Origin: Caenorhabditis remanei
Taxonomy: Eukaryota > Nematoda > Chromadorea > Rhabditida > Rhabditidae
Direction of reading: 5' to 3'
NCBI RefSeq assembly: GCF_010183535.1
Contig: NC_071333.1
Coordinates: forward strand, 8,740,587-8,804,586
Length of the DNA stretch: 64,000 bases
Every line of letters starts with the position of its first letter. Positions within the stretch are counted from its first letter, which is position 1. The notes beneath the pieces are model-generated. The model had not been told where the DNA came from. It saw nothing but the letters and a program-made list of their open reading frames with translations, and did not search any database. Shown here one piece after another: positions 1 to 13,650 of this stretch. Position numbers and translations under genes: made by a program.

Positions 1-313
1 CGATCGCTCCCCTAACAAAGCTTCTTGTCTAGGTTCGTTTTTCAGTTCGCTAATTTTCAGTTCATGAGGGTAGACAAAAAGGGAAGTAAAGTTTAAATAA
101 TCATTTATAGATGATGGATTGGCAGAGGAAGAGAAGAAGCTACACTACTATTATTCATAGTAGCCGCTTCACTGCTCTTAGATGTCTTATAACGTCCATT
201 GTGGTAATCGTGTTTCCATGTTCTGTGTTGTCCATTGTCATCTATTTGTTCGTGTTTCTGGAATTTTGGGTTCAAGATAATTAGAATCGCCATCAACTAT
301 CATTCTCTTACAG
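1..313. other. Unresolved DNA, probably an intron of the leftmost gene
   Basis: This is AT-rich sequence immediately upstream of a strong acceptor (TCTCTTACAG, ending at 313). Short open frames exist on both strands but none has convincing splice sites. The stretch is most simply read as an intron of the gene whose last exons follow. Because the FGF receptor EGL-15 is known to use alternative C-terminal exons, an unrecognised alternative exon here is possible but not shown. Confidence 0.4.
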
Positions 314-709
314 ATACGTTAAGTGTCTTATCTAACATGGCACTTTCACTAGATGTTGGTGACTCTGAAAACAGAAGTATTATTTCAGACCCAGCCCATC
401 AATACTATAACACAACCTCTAAAATTCAATACCTCCACTTCACGTTCGATGAGCATGATGCTTTGACTAGGTGAGTTCAGACAACATTCCTATTTGATGT
501 TAATAAAAAATCGTATTACAGATCTAGAGACTCTGCGATATTCGAGGAATCATATCACCCAAACTATATCCAGTCTCACCCTCTCTACTCAAAAATTTTA
601 ATAAAAAAGAACATGTGAGTTGAAATGAATAGTAGTGCAGCATAGTTCAATAAACTATTGTTTCAGGACGCCTCGCAACTCTTTTCCGACAAAGGAAACT
701 ATTGTCTAA
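314..709 (+). CDS. egl-15: 3' end of a receptor-type gene, probable FGF receptor egl-15 (C-terminal tail only)
   Basis: Three exons join in one frame: 314-470, 522-614 and 667-709 (stop TAA 707-709). They encode about 97 residues of cytoplasmic-tail-like sequence; the rest of the gene lies left of the window. The identification rests on context: from memory egl-15 is the plus-strand neighbour of ldb-1 in C. elegans, and its tail is built from several small exons and recruits the adaptor SEM-5/GRB2. The exons contain a Tyr-Tyr-Asn-Thr site, which fits the YxNx consensus of GRB2-type SH2 ligands, and the protein ends in Glu-Thr-Ile-Val, a class I PDZ-ligand-like tail. No kinase domain is in the window, so this could be the end of another gene. 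The exon structure is clear; the name is inferred. Confidence 0.5.
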
Positions 710-3700
710 CTTCGTTTTTGACTTCTTTCTTTTTTGTTCTCTCGTTTGCCGTTATGCTATGATCTAGTCATTTTGACCAGATTTTCTTTCTGCTTTACTT
801 CTTCATTCTTCCCGCCTTTTCTCAGTTATTACTGCTCTCCAACCATTTATTTCATAACGCTGATTAACTTTGTTTCAGAACACTTTTTTTCAAATTGAAT
901 ATAACACGGGACAATAAACCCATGATGTTTGAAAAATGTGTTTTCTAAGGCAGAGCAACCGATAACCGGAAAAGTCAAAGTAGACCCTGAAAAGTAAGAT
1001 ATCACAAAGTGGATACAGATATGTCAAATAAAATGAATTTAACTTTAGTTTCAATAACTTTGAACACAATAACCCTTTAGAATAATCTGCTTTTCCTTAC
1101 AAAAATGCCCGTGTTCTTCAATGTTTCCTCCACGTTGAAATCAAAAACACCTGTTCTGGTCGGGATTTTGAGCCAATTTTCATTTTGTAAAAAAGTCAAG
1201 CACATTTTTTTATAATTGCATGTCTCGGTTTGTATTATATGTTCAGATTTGTGTGAACAATTTGTATCATATTCTCGAACACATTTGTTGAAAAAATTTG
1301 AGATTAATTGTACACTCCCGTTCGCACATTTTCTTGCCACAAAATTCAGAACCAAAATGTACACTCGCTCTTCCGAGTGCAACTTTTTTCTCTTTCTTTC
1401 CGCATTTTAAACCGAACAAAGCTATCCAAGCTTGAGAATTCGAATGGTGTGTCTTCAGTGTAACCCGCCACAGAGGACACACATTCAAGAGACATATTAC
1501 GCATATGGACGGAGGCCCATATGTACTCTTTCTTTTTCTTTGACATAAGCACTGCGTAGCTCTAAGAAAACCGGAGGAGATAGATGATTCGAATGCACCG
1601 CCTAATTCAAATCCTCAACCGCCTTGTCTCCTATTGTGATTGACCTCCGATTTAGAAAGAGGAGACCTAAACACCTCAAATCCTTTCTTTCCCTCTTTTC
1701 CCCTCGTTTAAAATTTCAATTCTTAGATAGACACATGTTTTGCAATAAAACCTACCAATTTCTTAATTAAGTGAAGAGACGGTATTAGGAACAGGTTCTG
1801 ATCTTTTATTTTTTATTGATTCAATCAATGCTGCGGTTTTGGTTTTTTTTTACATTTTGACACACAAAGATGATATTTAAAAATTCTTATTCGTTTTCTC
1901 TCATTTTCATTTGATGAAGAGGGAAAGTTTTGAGGACTGGATGAGCTCTTCTGTTTCGTTTCTCTCGCTTATTTTGCTCGATTTTCTTTTTTCGTGAGCT
2001 TTTTTCGTTTCACACGTTTATTAACCATTCATCCGCCGAAGGCTAAATACATATTACGAGAGGACTCTTTTTTTGTCTCAAATTTTTGTGTTTCCGAATA
2101 GAAGAGCCTTGAATGCTAGATGCCAAAACTGCCAAAACCTTTTGCTCGCTTTGTCCGCTCTAGGACCCTTTTCTCCCTTTTTTTTCCTGAAATTTCAAAA
2201 ACGAAAAGAAAAGACGAGTCACCAGAACCAACAGCACCACTCCAACCACTTGCTTTTTTCTTCTTTTTTTCCTTTCCATATGTAAACGAGAAGTGTCTCA
2301 ACTCTTCCTCTTGTCCCAATATCTATCTCAATCTTACTCATTGTCTCTTTTCGCTCACTCCAGATGTGTTGGGCCGATGCGAGCGTGTTGTTCTAATAAC
2401 TCGCGCGTCGTTATTCAGTGAGGGGGCTCAAACAGTGCATGAATGACCTCTTGCCATGAGAAATGCGTTCGAAGAGAAGGGAAAGACGGTTTGGAGACGT
2501 TGTGTGTACTGACCGAGAGTGCGCACAGCTCACACCACCAGCCAGTCTCTCACTATTAATGGTCCCTTTTTTCTGAGAAAATCAATCTGTACTGTATGTC
2601 TCTGTCTCTATTTCGTTTTCTGCGACTAGTTTCCTTGTTCCGTTTCACTTGTTTTATTGTTTCTGTAAAGATATTTTTTGAAAACTTTTGGGACCGATTT
2701 TGCGCAACCATCTGCCTTTTTATTAAGTACTAAATTTGTCGTCAATATAATTTAGTGTTAACCTAGATAACTTGTAAAACGGTTTCTGATTTTGTTGTTG
2801 TTTGGTTTACTTGAATATGCTCAAGCAAGGTTTAATCAATGAACAAGGTTTACCCCAATACTCAGAGTTCAGACACCTCAATATTTTCTGTTGTTCTAGA
2901 GTCGAGACTTATTGTTACATTCGTTCTCAATTTTCTGGGTTTCCTTTATCCTCATATCCACCACCGTATCCCAAAATGTGCAAACGCATGTTCTTTTGTT
3001 TTGAAATCTCGAGCTCTTTCTTTCGGTTTAACCTCGATTTCCAAATCCGAGCAATTACCGGTCTCCTACAAATCTTAGTATACACAGACACAGAAATAAG
3101 GCGTTTCTACCTTCTGCCCCCATAATAATTACACTCACTTCTTCTATTGCTTTCTCTTTCTTTGGCTTCTCAGAACAAAAGTCGAAGACGGGCTCACATT
3201 TTTGATTGCTCCCATATATATGTACATACATGCATATAATGCTTCAAGACATGAAAGTTTTGAATGTTTTTTTCATATTTCATAGCGCCATGTCATGTCA
3301 CGCTTGAATTGTTCAACGCAAGTTAAGCGATAAGTTTTGTGGCTCTGTATATTCACACTTTAATAATTATTTAGAAAGAACATATTCTCGGAAAGAATTG
3401 GCTTTTTCTCTTGACCGTTTTAAAATTAGGTCTCATCAAAATGTAGCGTCTTATTCGAATTCCTTCTAAGAAAAAGGTCACCTAGAGGCATCATTTCATG
3501 GCATAATCTTCTCCTACAAGGTTTTTGGTCACTATTATACCTCGATATAGAAGAGAAAAATAAGGGAAGCACATTGAAGATGATGATGACGAAGAAATAA
3601 AAAAAAAGACGTATTGATACTACTAAGAGCTTGCTTTTTTATTCATCTACTGTTTTGCCTTTTCTATTTCTTCGATTGCTTTTCATATTGCTAGCAATTT

Positions 3701-6330
3701 CTTTTCGGTGATCCAACGAATATTTTTCTATTTTTCTTTTCTAAGAAACCAACTTGTGAATTATTCGTATGTCTATAGTAAATGTAGAATGGAATGCGCC
3801 TTTTCATTAAACACTTATTAGTATTCTTGTCAGATCAAAGCGTCCGAAAGGACACAAAGTCATCGGCTGTTTCTTTTCTAAGTCAGAGCGGGTGCAAATA
3901 TGATAGAAGATGATGCGGTTTATGGGTGCGGAGGAACAAATCGAGAAAAAATACCGAAGAAATAACATTTAGTCTCACTTTCTATTCCTTCGTTTCACTC
4001 TTTTGTATCTTCATACCGTTCCTTCACCTACACATACCTGTAAACACCTGTGCATGAATGGATCTACACTCACACATTCGTGATGAAGGGGAAGAGAGGA
4101 AACAGTGAATACCTTGATTTGTTTCTATGCTAAGACGGTCGAGTAGTGGGGACAAACATGTCTTCCTCCGTTTTGTCCCTTTTTCCAAAAAGTCACCTCT
4201 TCTTTTTTTTTCTTCCATTCAGCGCAGTGTCACCTCTATTTCCTTGCTGTTCAACTTGCATTAGCCAAATTCTTTTGCCTTAGGATGTATTGGTCTCCTG
4301 TTTTTTTATACAACTAAGACTTGTAACACTTCTGGCTTCAGTAGTATAGTGAACTTCTCTGAATATCAGTTTTTCCGTCTTTTTTTGTTACTCCCACTAC
4401 TGTTTCTCATTCTTCCAATTTCCAAGTCAAGCGCAGTACTCAAACTTTTTTCCCCTATCGAGCAGAACAGAAACTTAACTTTTCTTCCATGCATTTCTGA
4501 GTACGATACTTTTCCTAGAGATCACAAATTCCCAGACGCTTCTAAACTTTTATCTCAAAAAAATCTTCCAATGCCTTAGAGCGCTATACGATGCCGCCAA
4601 AAAAGGAACTGGCAATTTTATAGTGGTTGTTATAATCCAGTTGTCGGAATAGAGTTCACAATGTCTAGACGTTTAGTCATTTTGGTCGGTTGTGGTCTTG
4701 AATTTTTAATCGTTTTAGCTTTTCGAAGAAAACAAGACTTCTAGAAAAGTATATGCGTACTTAAAATTGAATGATCCACAGGACTATATTTTTCTCAATA
4801 TTTTTCTTTCTCGGAAATACACTTTCGAATCTGGTTTAAATTCAGTTAAGATTTTTGAATCCAAGTCATGCTTACAAAACATGTTCCGACATTTTTCTTA
4901 CCTGGAAGTTCATTGCTTATACACAGACACACTCACTGAAGGACAAAATGTTTTTCCAGGGAAAATTTTAATTTTAATTTTAGGGAACACTGGTTTATAT
5001 CCGACATCATAAATAAGTAAAGCATATGTTCCGAATTTCGACTAAGACACCCACTTCTCCTTAGAACCACAAGACGCGAATAGCTCGTTCCATTTTGTCA
5101 AACGTCTATAATTAGCCTCGTCTTGCTATCCGCTGTCGTTTCCATCCCATACCAATATCGACCTGCTCACCGCTTCTCCATTTTCATTTCGAATTGAAAA
5201 CGCAGAAGCAGCTGCAAAATCTTTTGGTTTCCATCGGAAACTGCTCGAGATATTGCGGTCTGAAAAGGAAAAGAGACGCTCACATGTACACTAAACCAAT
5301 CGGTTGGAGTGTGATATCTAATTCTGTTATTCCAACACAACCCCCATTCTGTCAGAGGATGTCGTTTCCAGATCCAGCTTTATGCGGTGCTCCTATTGAG
5401 CCCTCAGTCATGTCCTCGATTTAGCCCCCCCCCCCCCAATACACCTACCTTATTCGGCTCGTCCTATTTTATTCTGATCTACATTCCGTTTATCAAGATT
5501 CAACCAGGAATGCTCAGATTTTCAAGCGTTTCTATATTTTCGTCGAGCCTCTTTTTTATATTTTGTTCTGGCCGTCAATAATACGCATAATTGAATTTTG
5601 CGTCAAAACAGAAATGGGTATGGTAGGGAAAAGAAGGAAGAAAGCTTGCCTTTCTTTGAATGTGTCGATGCTCGACTACGGCGTTTGAAAAGAAAAAATT
5701 TTCCTCTTTTAGTGAGTGTGTCTGTGTATAAGCAAGCTTTTTCATACAAATGAGCGCATCATCACTCGTCGCTTTTTTTCAATTTGCTAACCGAAATAAA
5801 CGAAAAATTCTCATTTTATTTCTCTAATATTTTGTTTTCAGACAAAGGAGGTCAATTGTACGGTACCGGAGCTGCAATCAAGCGGCTCGTTGACCCGAAC
5901 ACTTCTTCTCATTATTTTCTGCACATTTAGTGAGTTTCATTCTAACCACCGTGCACTATTTTAAAAAACCTGTGGAGCCCATATTCACACAGCTACATCC
6001 TATTGAACGTATTTTTCTTGTTTTCCTTATTCTTATAAGCCTGAATTTTCGTGAAGAATCATTACTTCCAATATCTATATGTGGACCAAAAAGTTGCTCG
6101 CAAATTCTGGCTAAGTACGCATATTCTACGAGTGAAATCTAAGCTTTTATACTGAATCCAGTAGTGTAAACAATTGCTTGGGCTTCGGGTAGTTTTCCGC
6201 ACAATTATTTTTTGGTAACGTACAATTGGTTCAATAGCTGAGAAGCAACTTTAGTCAGTGGTTTCCTTCAAATTTTTTTTTCCAGACTAACTCATTGTAA
6301 TTTGACAATTATTTCAGATCAAACGTCATT
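710..6330. other. Long AT-rich intergenic / ldb-1 5' region without a recognised gene
   Basis: No spliceable coding frame was found in this 5.6 kb. It is pyrimidine-rich on the plus strand. It contains a run of 13 cytosines (5425-5437) and a denser GC patch around 2.36-2.56 kb. A good acceptor at about 5842 could start a non-coding 5' exon of ldb-1. The open frames here lack splice sites and look like chance. Confidence 0.5.
5425..5437. repeat. Homopolymer run of 13 C
   Basis: An uninterrupted tract of 13 cytosines (13 G on the minus strand) in AT-rich non-coding DNA. Such tracts are length-unstable and can form guanine-rich structures. No coding frame crosses it. Confidence 0.95.
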
Positions 6331-6410
6331 ATGATGTACCGACCAGGTCCTAGACCACCATTACATTCAATGGACCAACTGAAATCGATGCAAGCAATGG
6401 GAAAACCAGG
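6331..6410 (+). CDS. ldb-1: Alternative distal first coding exon of ldb-1
   Basis: An exon with acceptor ATTTCAG (ending 6317) and donor GTTAGT (6411) starts with two ATGs and encodes about 26 residues, beginning Met-Met-Tyr-Arg-Pro-Gly-Pro-Arg-Pro-Pro. It ends with two leftover bases (GG). That phase matches the ldb-1 exon starting at 14019 and does not match the acceptor at 13643, where joining would give a stop. It therefore looks like a mutually exclusive first coding exon, replacing the roughly 91-residue start encoded at 13651-13922. Both exons use the same donor sequence, GTTAGT. An upstream promoter would lie 7 kb from the proximal one. The phase and splice sites are seen; the use of the exon is inferred. 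Confidence 0.6.
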
Positions 6411-7741
6411 GTTAGTATTTTTTCTTAAATTTGAGCAGACAGAGGTGGGTTTTGAATAACAAAAACTACAAAAAGAAAAAAAATTCCAATGACATTTGGC
6501 TGGTTTTACTTCCGAACAACTGTGGACGACGTTATTTTTTAAGATCTGAGATCTCATATTTTATGCGATCATAAACCATGTGAAACAAAAAGCTGAGATG
6601 ACCCTAAACCAAAAAACCAATACCGCATTTGAAATTTGATCAAAAGAAACACGGTACAACAGGTGGTTATGGTACGTCGGTATACTACCTGAGGTCAAAA
6701 TAACGTATTACAACACAAGACTTTACACTGATCCTCTCTCTCGCCAATTGTATTCCTTTCATTGTAATCTACTCCCCTACGCCCTCTCTCGGCAAAAACG
6801 TTTTCCTTTCAGTAGGTGCCCTCTTTCATCATCAAAATCATCCTTTCTTTTTTCCAGTTCTTTTTTTCCCCATTACTTTAGGATGGGGTCATCACGAGTT
6901 ACTTTCATGAAAAATTACACCCTGACAAAGGAAAGTGATAGGACAATGATGTGGGTGGGTCACTCCCTTTTCACTTCAATTTTTCATTTTTGCATTTTTG
7001 TCGGTAGTTTCATTTGAACTTCAACCGGATGGACTCAAGCCGATAATGATGATGAACTGCCTGTTTGAAATCGAGGTCACTGACCTCCCCGAAACTAGTG
7101 ACGTTGTATTTCACTCCGTATGCTTTCATGTCGCCGCGGTAGGTAAAGACTAAACACTAACTATACCAAAGTCGCTGCAAAACCTCGTTCTGTTCTATTG
7201 TTATCAATGATGATTTTGATGAATGACATGATACCAAGTATCAAACTACAGTAATAGAACAAATTAGTAAACAAGAACTGCCGTATATAAAAACTCCGTT
7301 AAAATAGGTAATTCGCATTTTTTCGTTTAACTTTTAACGTTTAACTTTGATTTAAGTTTTAGAAATCTATAAACCCTATTTTATTCTTTTGTTATATCTT
7401 AACTTCTTTTTTGAAAAAATCCTTTTTGAATCATATTTGGATAGTATTATACCAGTTTATTCATAATATCAAGAAAACTTTTCAGAAGTTTTCAGAACTG
7501 AATTTACTGTTTATAACATCTTTAAATCTGTAAACTCTTGAATATCCGAGAAGTATGAAATAGTCTGAACAGTATAATTTTTGCTCAAAAAACGACTTCT
7601 GAAGACCCAAACCGTATCAGGACCATATTTTGAAATTTCTGCCGGGGTCCCTTGTGCTCATCCCGTTCCGCCCCTCCCTTGAATTCTTCTCCTCCCAACA
7701 TCGTTCTTCGGCGGAACGCACGCGCACTTATACTCGACGCG

Positions 7742-7758
7742 CACGCACACACACACAC
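7742..7758. repeat. Short CA dinucleotide repeat
   Basis: An alternating CA tract inside a GC-rich island of the ldb-1 upstream region. It is short and imperfect at its left end. Confidence 0.8.
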
Positions 7759-8571
7759 ATACTGTTTGCCCATTGCCATTTCTCTGAAGCTCTCCGCTTC
7801 GTGCATACTATTCCACGTCGTAATGTATGTATAGGCTCTCTCAATGTTCCGTACTATTCCGTTCATTGCGCACCGGATGACCCTCACACAGTCGTCGGTC
7901 GTCTCTTTTCTATGGGTCCTCCCTCACAACTGCTAGCACGACTTCGAAGGACAGGCCTCCCGGCTGTCGACTTCACAATTCTCCTCGCCTGCTGGCCGCC
8001 AGTTGGAATACTCGGCCACCCCAGAAACGACCGGCTGTTGTATATGGTTTCTTTGAATCTCCGAATCTCTCGTTCTGAGTCTCTGACCATCTATGGTGTG
8101 CCGGCTTAACGCACGTTTCTCTAACTCTAGCCAACCGTCTGGTCTATGGTGTAGCGTTGAGTAAACTGTGTACTGTATGTATCGGGTTGAGAAGCATCAA
8201 TATGTGACGTACTGTTTTGTGGATGATGAACACGCAAATAGAAGAACAAGTTTTCACATAACAAGCTATTAAGTATGCAGTGTTGGAGAAACAATATGAT
8301 GGAAATGAAAGGAACGCTGAAAAAAATGGTTGAAGAGAAAATATACAATTTTGGGCTTCTGCACATAATTTTTCTTATGAAAAAAGATGACAACTGTAAA
8401 GTGGAAGAGACCAATAGAGAAAAATAAACTAAGAAAGTCCCAGGCTTTTTCCTGGCGGACTAGTCACGTGCCGACGTCAAGTGCGTTTTCATTGATTCTG
8501 AATTTTCTGATTCTGGAGTGACAATCGTAGAGGGCAAAGGCCGCCCCATTTGCATAAGATGCCGCATCTTC

Positions 8572-8632
8572 TTTTTCGTCATCGTCGTCGCCTTCTTCTT
8601 CTTCGTCTTCTTCTTCTTCTTCTTTTCTTACT
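8572..8632. repeat. TTC/CGTC trinucleotide-rich tract
   Basis: About 60 bases made of repeated TTC interspersed with GTC units, giving a polypyrimidine plus strand (GAA on the minus strand). It translates into Leu/Arg-rich or Glu-rich low-complexity peptides and is not part of a gene model. It looks like a microsatellite. Confidence 0.85.
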
Positions 8633-11600
8633 AACAATAGAAGACGGCGAAGAAGGGTCCAGTGAATCTAGGCGGACCCCTTGCCCCGGCCACAACCCCC
8701 GGACAACACTCCACCCCTTGAAGGCACGGGAATTTTATGCGTTTAGAGGGTCCGTTGTGCCCAATTTGTTCGAAGCTAAGGAGTTTTTAGAAAATGGACC
8801 CGCCCCCTAGTTGAATTTGCATGAAACCATGCCTGATGAGATGCAAGCGTCTTTGTTCTTTTTCTATCCCCGGTTTCCTTTTTTTTCTGTGTATCGTCTT
8901 ATATATTTTTTCTTTGGCAAGCATTCTGTTTTGAATATAAGAATTTTAGAATATAAACAATTCTACTAGTGGTTTCCGTCTAGCTTTGTTCTTTTTTTTG
9001 TTTAGCTTTTCGAGCCTGCCAGAAATAAATCAACGGATTTGTCTTTCTTTGTAAACTTTTGTCTTTCAAAACGTAACCGAAAGACTAAAAATAGAATCTA
9101 AGAAGGATCTATTCAACGGTCCCTCTTTTCTTCGATTAAGGTCACCTTGCCCTTGATTGCCTTGCCTGATAAGACACCTTATCTGGTTGGCAACATAGTC
9201 ATGGGGTGCTAAACCTTTTTCCAATTTTCTTCGCGCACTTGACTACAACCCATTACTTTTTATGATATCTATCAAATCCATACCATTAAACTTTATCGCG
9301 TCTCTTGTCTTGACGTACTCTCTAGAAACACATAAAACTTCGGCTCAAAATTTTACGAGCCACACCCCGCCAGCTTCTGGATTTTTCTGCTCTTGGGTTT
9401 GTCACCGAGAAAAAAATTATACCCAAACCTCAATTTCTGACACCGTTTGCTTTTTCTGTAACATGAAATGTTAAAGAATCTAAAAATTTTCCCGAAATAT
9501 TTGTTTCTGGGGTTTCTCACTCTCGTATTCATCAATCATTTATTGTCTTCCTCCTGAAGTTTTTAGATCTATCTTCTTCTCTTCCAGGCAACGTCTTCAG
9601 ATGCCCCCATTGGGGTTAACGACATTTTCCACTCTAAGACGTAACGACTAATTTCCTCAGGGACCACACTGGGCCCTTAGGCAACATATGTCATCCGATC
9701 GTTTAACGGAAGGCTTCCGAATTTTGAAGACGTGTGACAACAAAGTGAACGGATGAAGACCGAAGACATGTTTGATTGAAATTAACATTTCTGTGGGGGT
9801 GGTCCTTCTTCATAGCTGGATGTCCTCTCTTTTCATTCATCATATCCGTTCGTTTTGTCCCATTACTAATCCTATTTTGAAACAGGACCGCCCTTCTGGA
9901 GACGCTTTGTCGGGTTCGTCTGGTCATCGGGTCTAGCAATTATGGTTTTCCTCTGTCTGCTTCATAAGCTAGACTTACTATTTTTGAAAAATTCGAAAAG
10001 CGGGCTCAAAACCGTTTAAATAATTTATAAGTTTCAATGCATTGCATAAATGTATCCATCTCTGTTGTTGCTCCCGTTTGTTTTTAAAATGACTTTCTCT
10101 CTCTTTTTTTTCAAAAATTTTGTTTCTCTTTTTTCAATTCAATATCATCGATACGGTTGTCTGTTCCACACTGTCAGAGGACCGTGATGTATTACCATTA
10201 GACCAGAGTGACAGGAATAGGTTACGGTGGATTTGCAAGTATTCTCCGTGAAAACTGACCTTGGCCCCCACCGCGCCTACTTGTTCGGCCCCCGGTTTTT
10301 GCGCCGGTGCCACTTCACGGCGGCACCACGAAAACTATTACTGATGAGTCGAATGAACGGCCTCATCTTTTTCTCTCTCTTCCTTTCACTATTTCATCTT
10401 ATCTTGAGGTCAGCCTTCAGAAAGTGAAACCTTAATGGATGGTCTTTTTCTTGAGCTTATATCTTCACCTGTCTCAATTTTCAAATGCTTCATAACAGTT
10501 ATTTCTTCCAAAATGGATCCTATTTTATAATCCTTTTTTATCCGCCCGCTTCCAGCTGCTCCTCCTAATGATGGCTAATTGCTGTTACAGTAATCGCAGA
10601 GGATTTATATTCTGTGCAGGTCGTATCCTCTTTTCGGTCTCTAACCATGAATTAGGACCGGCAATCCATTAGCTTAAGTCGAGCCATGTGTTGGGGTTGG
10701 GATAGGTAAATGGGTACAAATGATTCATTCAAAATGGTTGATCTATCTTAACCCGGTGAGCTTCCAATCCTGGAGTATCATATTTTTGTTTGACCGTCTT
10801 TTTGTTGTTGATCTAATTTTTCTTTTGAGATGTTTTGAAAACATTACACTGTAAGTGTTTTGTTATCTTCAATTTCACTCAAGACTCAAATTTCTGAATC
10901 TTCAGGATACATTTGAAAATTCATCTTGAAACTAGATTGAACGTTCTTATTTTATTGTTTCCACCATTTGCCAGACCTGAATAATCTTCGGCACCTCGAT
11001 GACTCAAAAGGGTGTGTGTTACAACAACCTGTGAGTCAGGTGGACGCCGCCCCCGCTTGTATACTGTTCCATTGTAGGAAATGCTCGGCGAGGAAGAGGA
11101 GGGGATGGTATTGAGGAGGGCTCTGTCCGTACTGTACTGGCTCTCGGTTGACCAAAACTCCGCCACGAGAGGCTTCACGTCAAACCGTGCGTATTTGTCT
11201 ATATGTGCGTAGTGTTTGCGTGTGTCGTTTCGATTGAATTTTTGACTATGACCCTTTTTTTCCATCTTTCCATTTTCCATTGTTCCCTTACCCCAAAACT
11301 GAGCCCCTTCTTTTTCTCTGGGACTCATTGTGCCCGTGCTCCCCACCAATTTGTTCACTATCTCTTCGGTCCGATCTCTGCGTCTCACCAGTTTACTCTA
11401 TTTTTACAACTCATCGATTTTGAAGCTCTCCCAACTAACCCCCCTTCGTTTCCCTTCTTTTCCCTTGTTTAGCACGTTGACCCCTGTTTCGTCTTGTCTT
11501 CTCTCCTCCCACTCCCTATTCCCTCACAACAACACAGAGCTTCTTCCTACATGCTTCTATCTTTTCTTTTCATGTTGCTTTTGAGCTGGTCTAGAAGCCT

Positions 11601-13650
11601 AGAAAAAGAGAAAATAGAGCACGAGAAAAGGAGTTGTAGTAAAAGAGGAGCAGGAGGAGAAGAAGAAGACGAACCGAATAGAATAAGGATAGAAGAAATA
11701 TAAAGAGATGAGAAACGAGAGGCAGAATAAGGTCAGAAGAGAGAAACAAAGTGAATTTGCGGAATATATACAAATAGAGCTTCTGTTTAGCTCTTTTATC
11801 CAGGAAAGGACCAACAACTACTGTAGACTTTTGAAAACAGGACGGCTCCAGAAACGACGTGGACACGAAAACATCTTGTTTGAGCTGAGCTGACAACGGG
11901 GCTACACAAACGACAGAAAAGAAACCGACTCCGTTGTTTTTTTTTCAACGTCAACAATTCGCCATTGTACAATATGTACATTCATAACTCATTATTTTCG
12001 TTAAACAAAAAAACTTCTATAAAAGAATCAATATTTCGTACTGAAAAAATGAAAAACAAACTTGAAAAGGAACGACGAACATTTTTTGTTTTTCCCTTTT
12101 TTGTCTGCTATTCGATTCTCACTCGTTATACCGGAAAAATACCAGTTTTTGCTGTTCTAGAAACAATGAGAGGGTAATTTGGATTTCAACGCAGTGAATA
12201 ATTGACTGAAATATTCCTTTCCATTCAAAACAAATCTTAACTTACATTTCCAATCCAAACACTTTGTAGTTGTCACAGTTGACACTTGCTTCACCTGATT
12301 GATTACGCATCTTTCGTTGTCCTATTCGTTTTTCGTCTCCTGTGTTAAACCAAGGGACCCGTAGTCCCTCTGCCTCCCGTTTGAATTGTAAATGAACAGG
12401 CGCCTTGCCGGAGCAAAATGTGAGCAGTGTAATCCATGAAGCCGTGTCTCGTCTCTATATTCTCAGTTATATGTATCTGTGTCGAGTGAGGATAGATATA
12501 GATAGATAGAGATAGAAAGAGGAAGAATGAGCATCCGCTGTAATAACACATGCGTTCTCATCATTTGTCGCTAATCTTATAACTAATTTTTTGAATGCCA
12601 TCAAAAGTTAATTTCAAATTACTATAAACCAAAAATTTAATACTACCGTTTTCAATCTCAGCATTACCAAAATTTAAAAAAAAGTGCAATATGAAAATCA
12701 GAAAACCCCTCATTCTAATTTTGTATTCTACCATCTAGCCACCCTTACGCCATCTAACAAAGACAGTAGAACAGGTTATGCAAAATCGTTGTTTTCTTTC
12801 TCTCTCTGACAGTCTTCTTTTTATAATATTTCTTCCCGTCCCGGGGGTTATTTGTATCTCTACCCATCTTTCTATTGCATACTGTCTTGAGTCTGGACTA
12901 TTATTGATTCATATCAGAAATCTTCTCACTGTTTCGCATGATATTTCCACCACTGTTTGATCTTCGCTGTTTTTTTCCTGTCCCTGTGTCCTCAACCAGC
13001 TGCGGAGGTTTTTGTTCACCCCTCCCGCTCCTTCCCGCTCCCTCTCTCGTATGGATTCAGTGACTTACTACGAACATCGTCGACATCATCTGAATTCTTC
13101 CTTTCCCCCATATTGATTGATCCATCTCCCACAGTGAGAGAGAAAGTGTCGCATTCACTTGTATATCTCGACTGACTGACGCGGAGGCGTCCTAGATGTG
13201 ACGTCTTCTCGGATCTAGTCGTGTTCTAGTGAAAGTTTGCTTTACGGTTCTCTTTCTCGTTGTCTCCATTATTCTAAATGCTTTCATGGACTCTCTCCTA
13301 ATTATCTCTCTTTTTCTATAGACTGTCCATTTTTTCTCTCTTGGTATTGAATCCGCGAATCCAGGTCGTAACATGACCGCCTATTCAAACAAAAAATTTC
13401 GAATTGTACGCATCCACGTGTTAACGCAGCTTATCAATATGATATTTGGTCTTACTGATAACAAGAATTGATTTCACTCTCACTCTCTCTTTCAATCATT
13501 CAAAAATAAGTCAAATACATTGTCCTCAATTTTATTTTCAGATAATACGCCCGTTACTACAATATCTTATCTAGTTCTTACTTTTATTACTCTCTTTGTT
13601 TGTACTATCTGTAGTTCGTATTCAAATCTATTCTTTTGACAGACGGTAAT

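Larger units (their letters stand above)
6411..13650. other. Probable large first intron / upstream region of ldb-1
   Basis: Seven kilobases separate the two possible first coding exons of ldb-1, with no convincing gene between. GC-richer islands stand out from the AT-rich background at about 7.63-8.11 kb, 8.64-8.81 kb, 10.24-10.34 kb, 11.0-11.2 kb and 13.0-13.2 kb. The first supports open frames on both strands but lacks splice sites. These islands are the best candidates for promoters or enhancers of ldb-1. A purine-rich block runs at about 11.59-11.75 kb. A possible acceptor at 13541 and the one at 13642 may receive spliced leader or non-coding 5' exons. Confidence 0.45.

Noticed and set aside
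10306..10327. GGTGCC/GGCACC inverted repeat
   Set aside because: A six-base stem with a ten-base loop is too short to claim an RNA structure or terminator in this genome.
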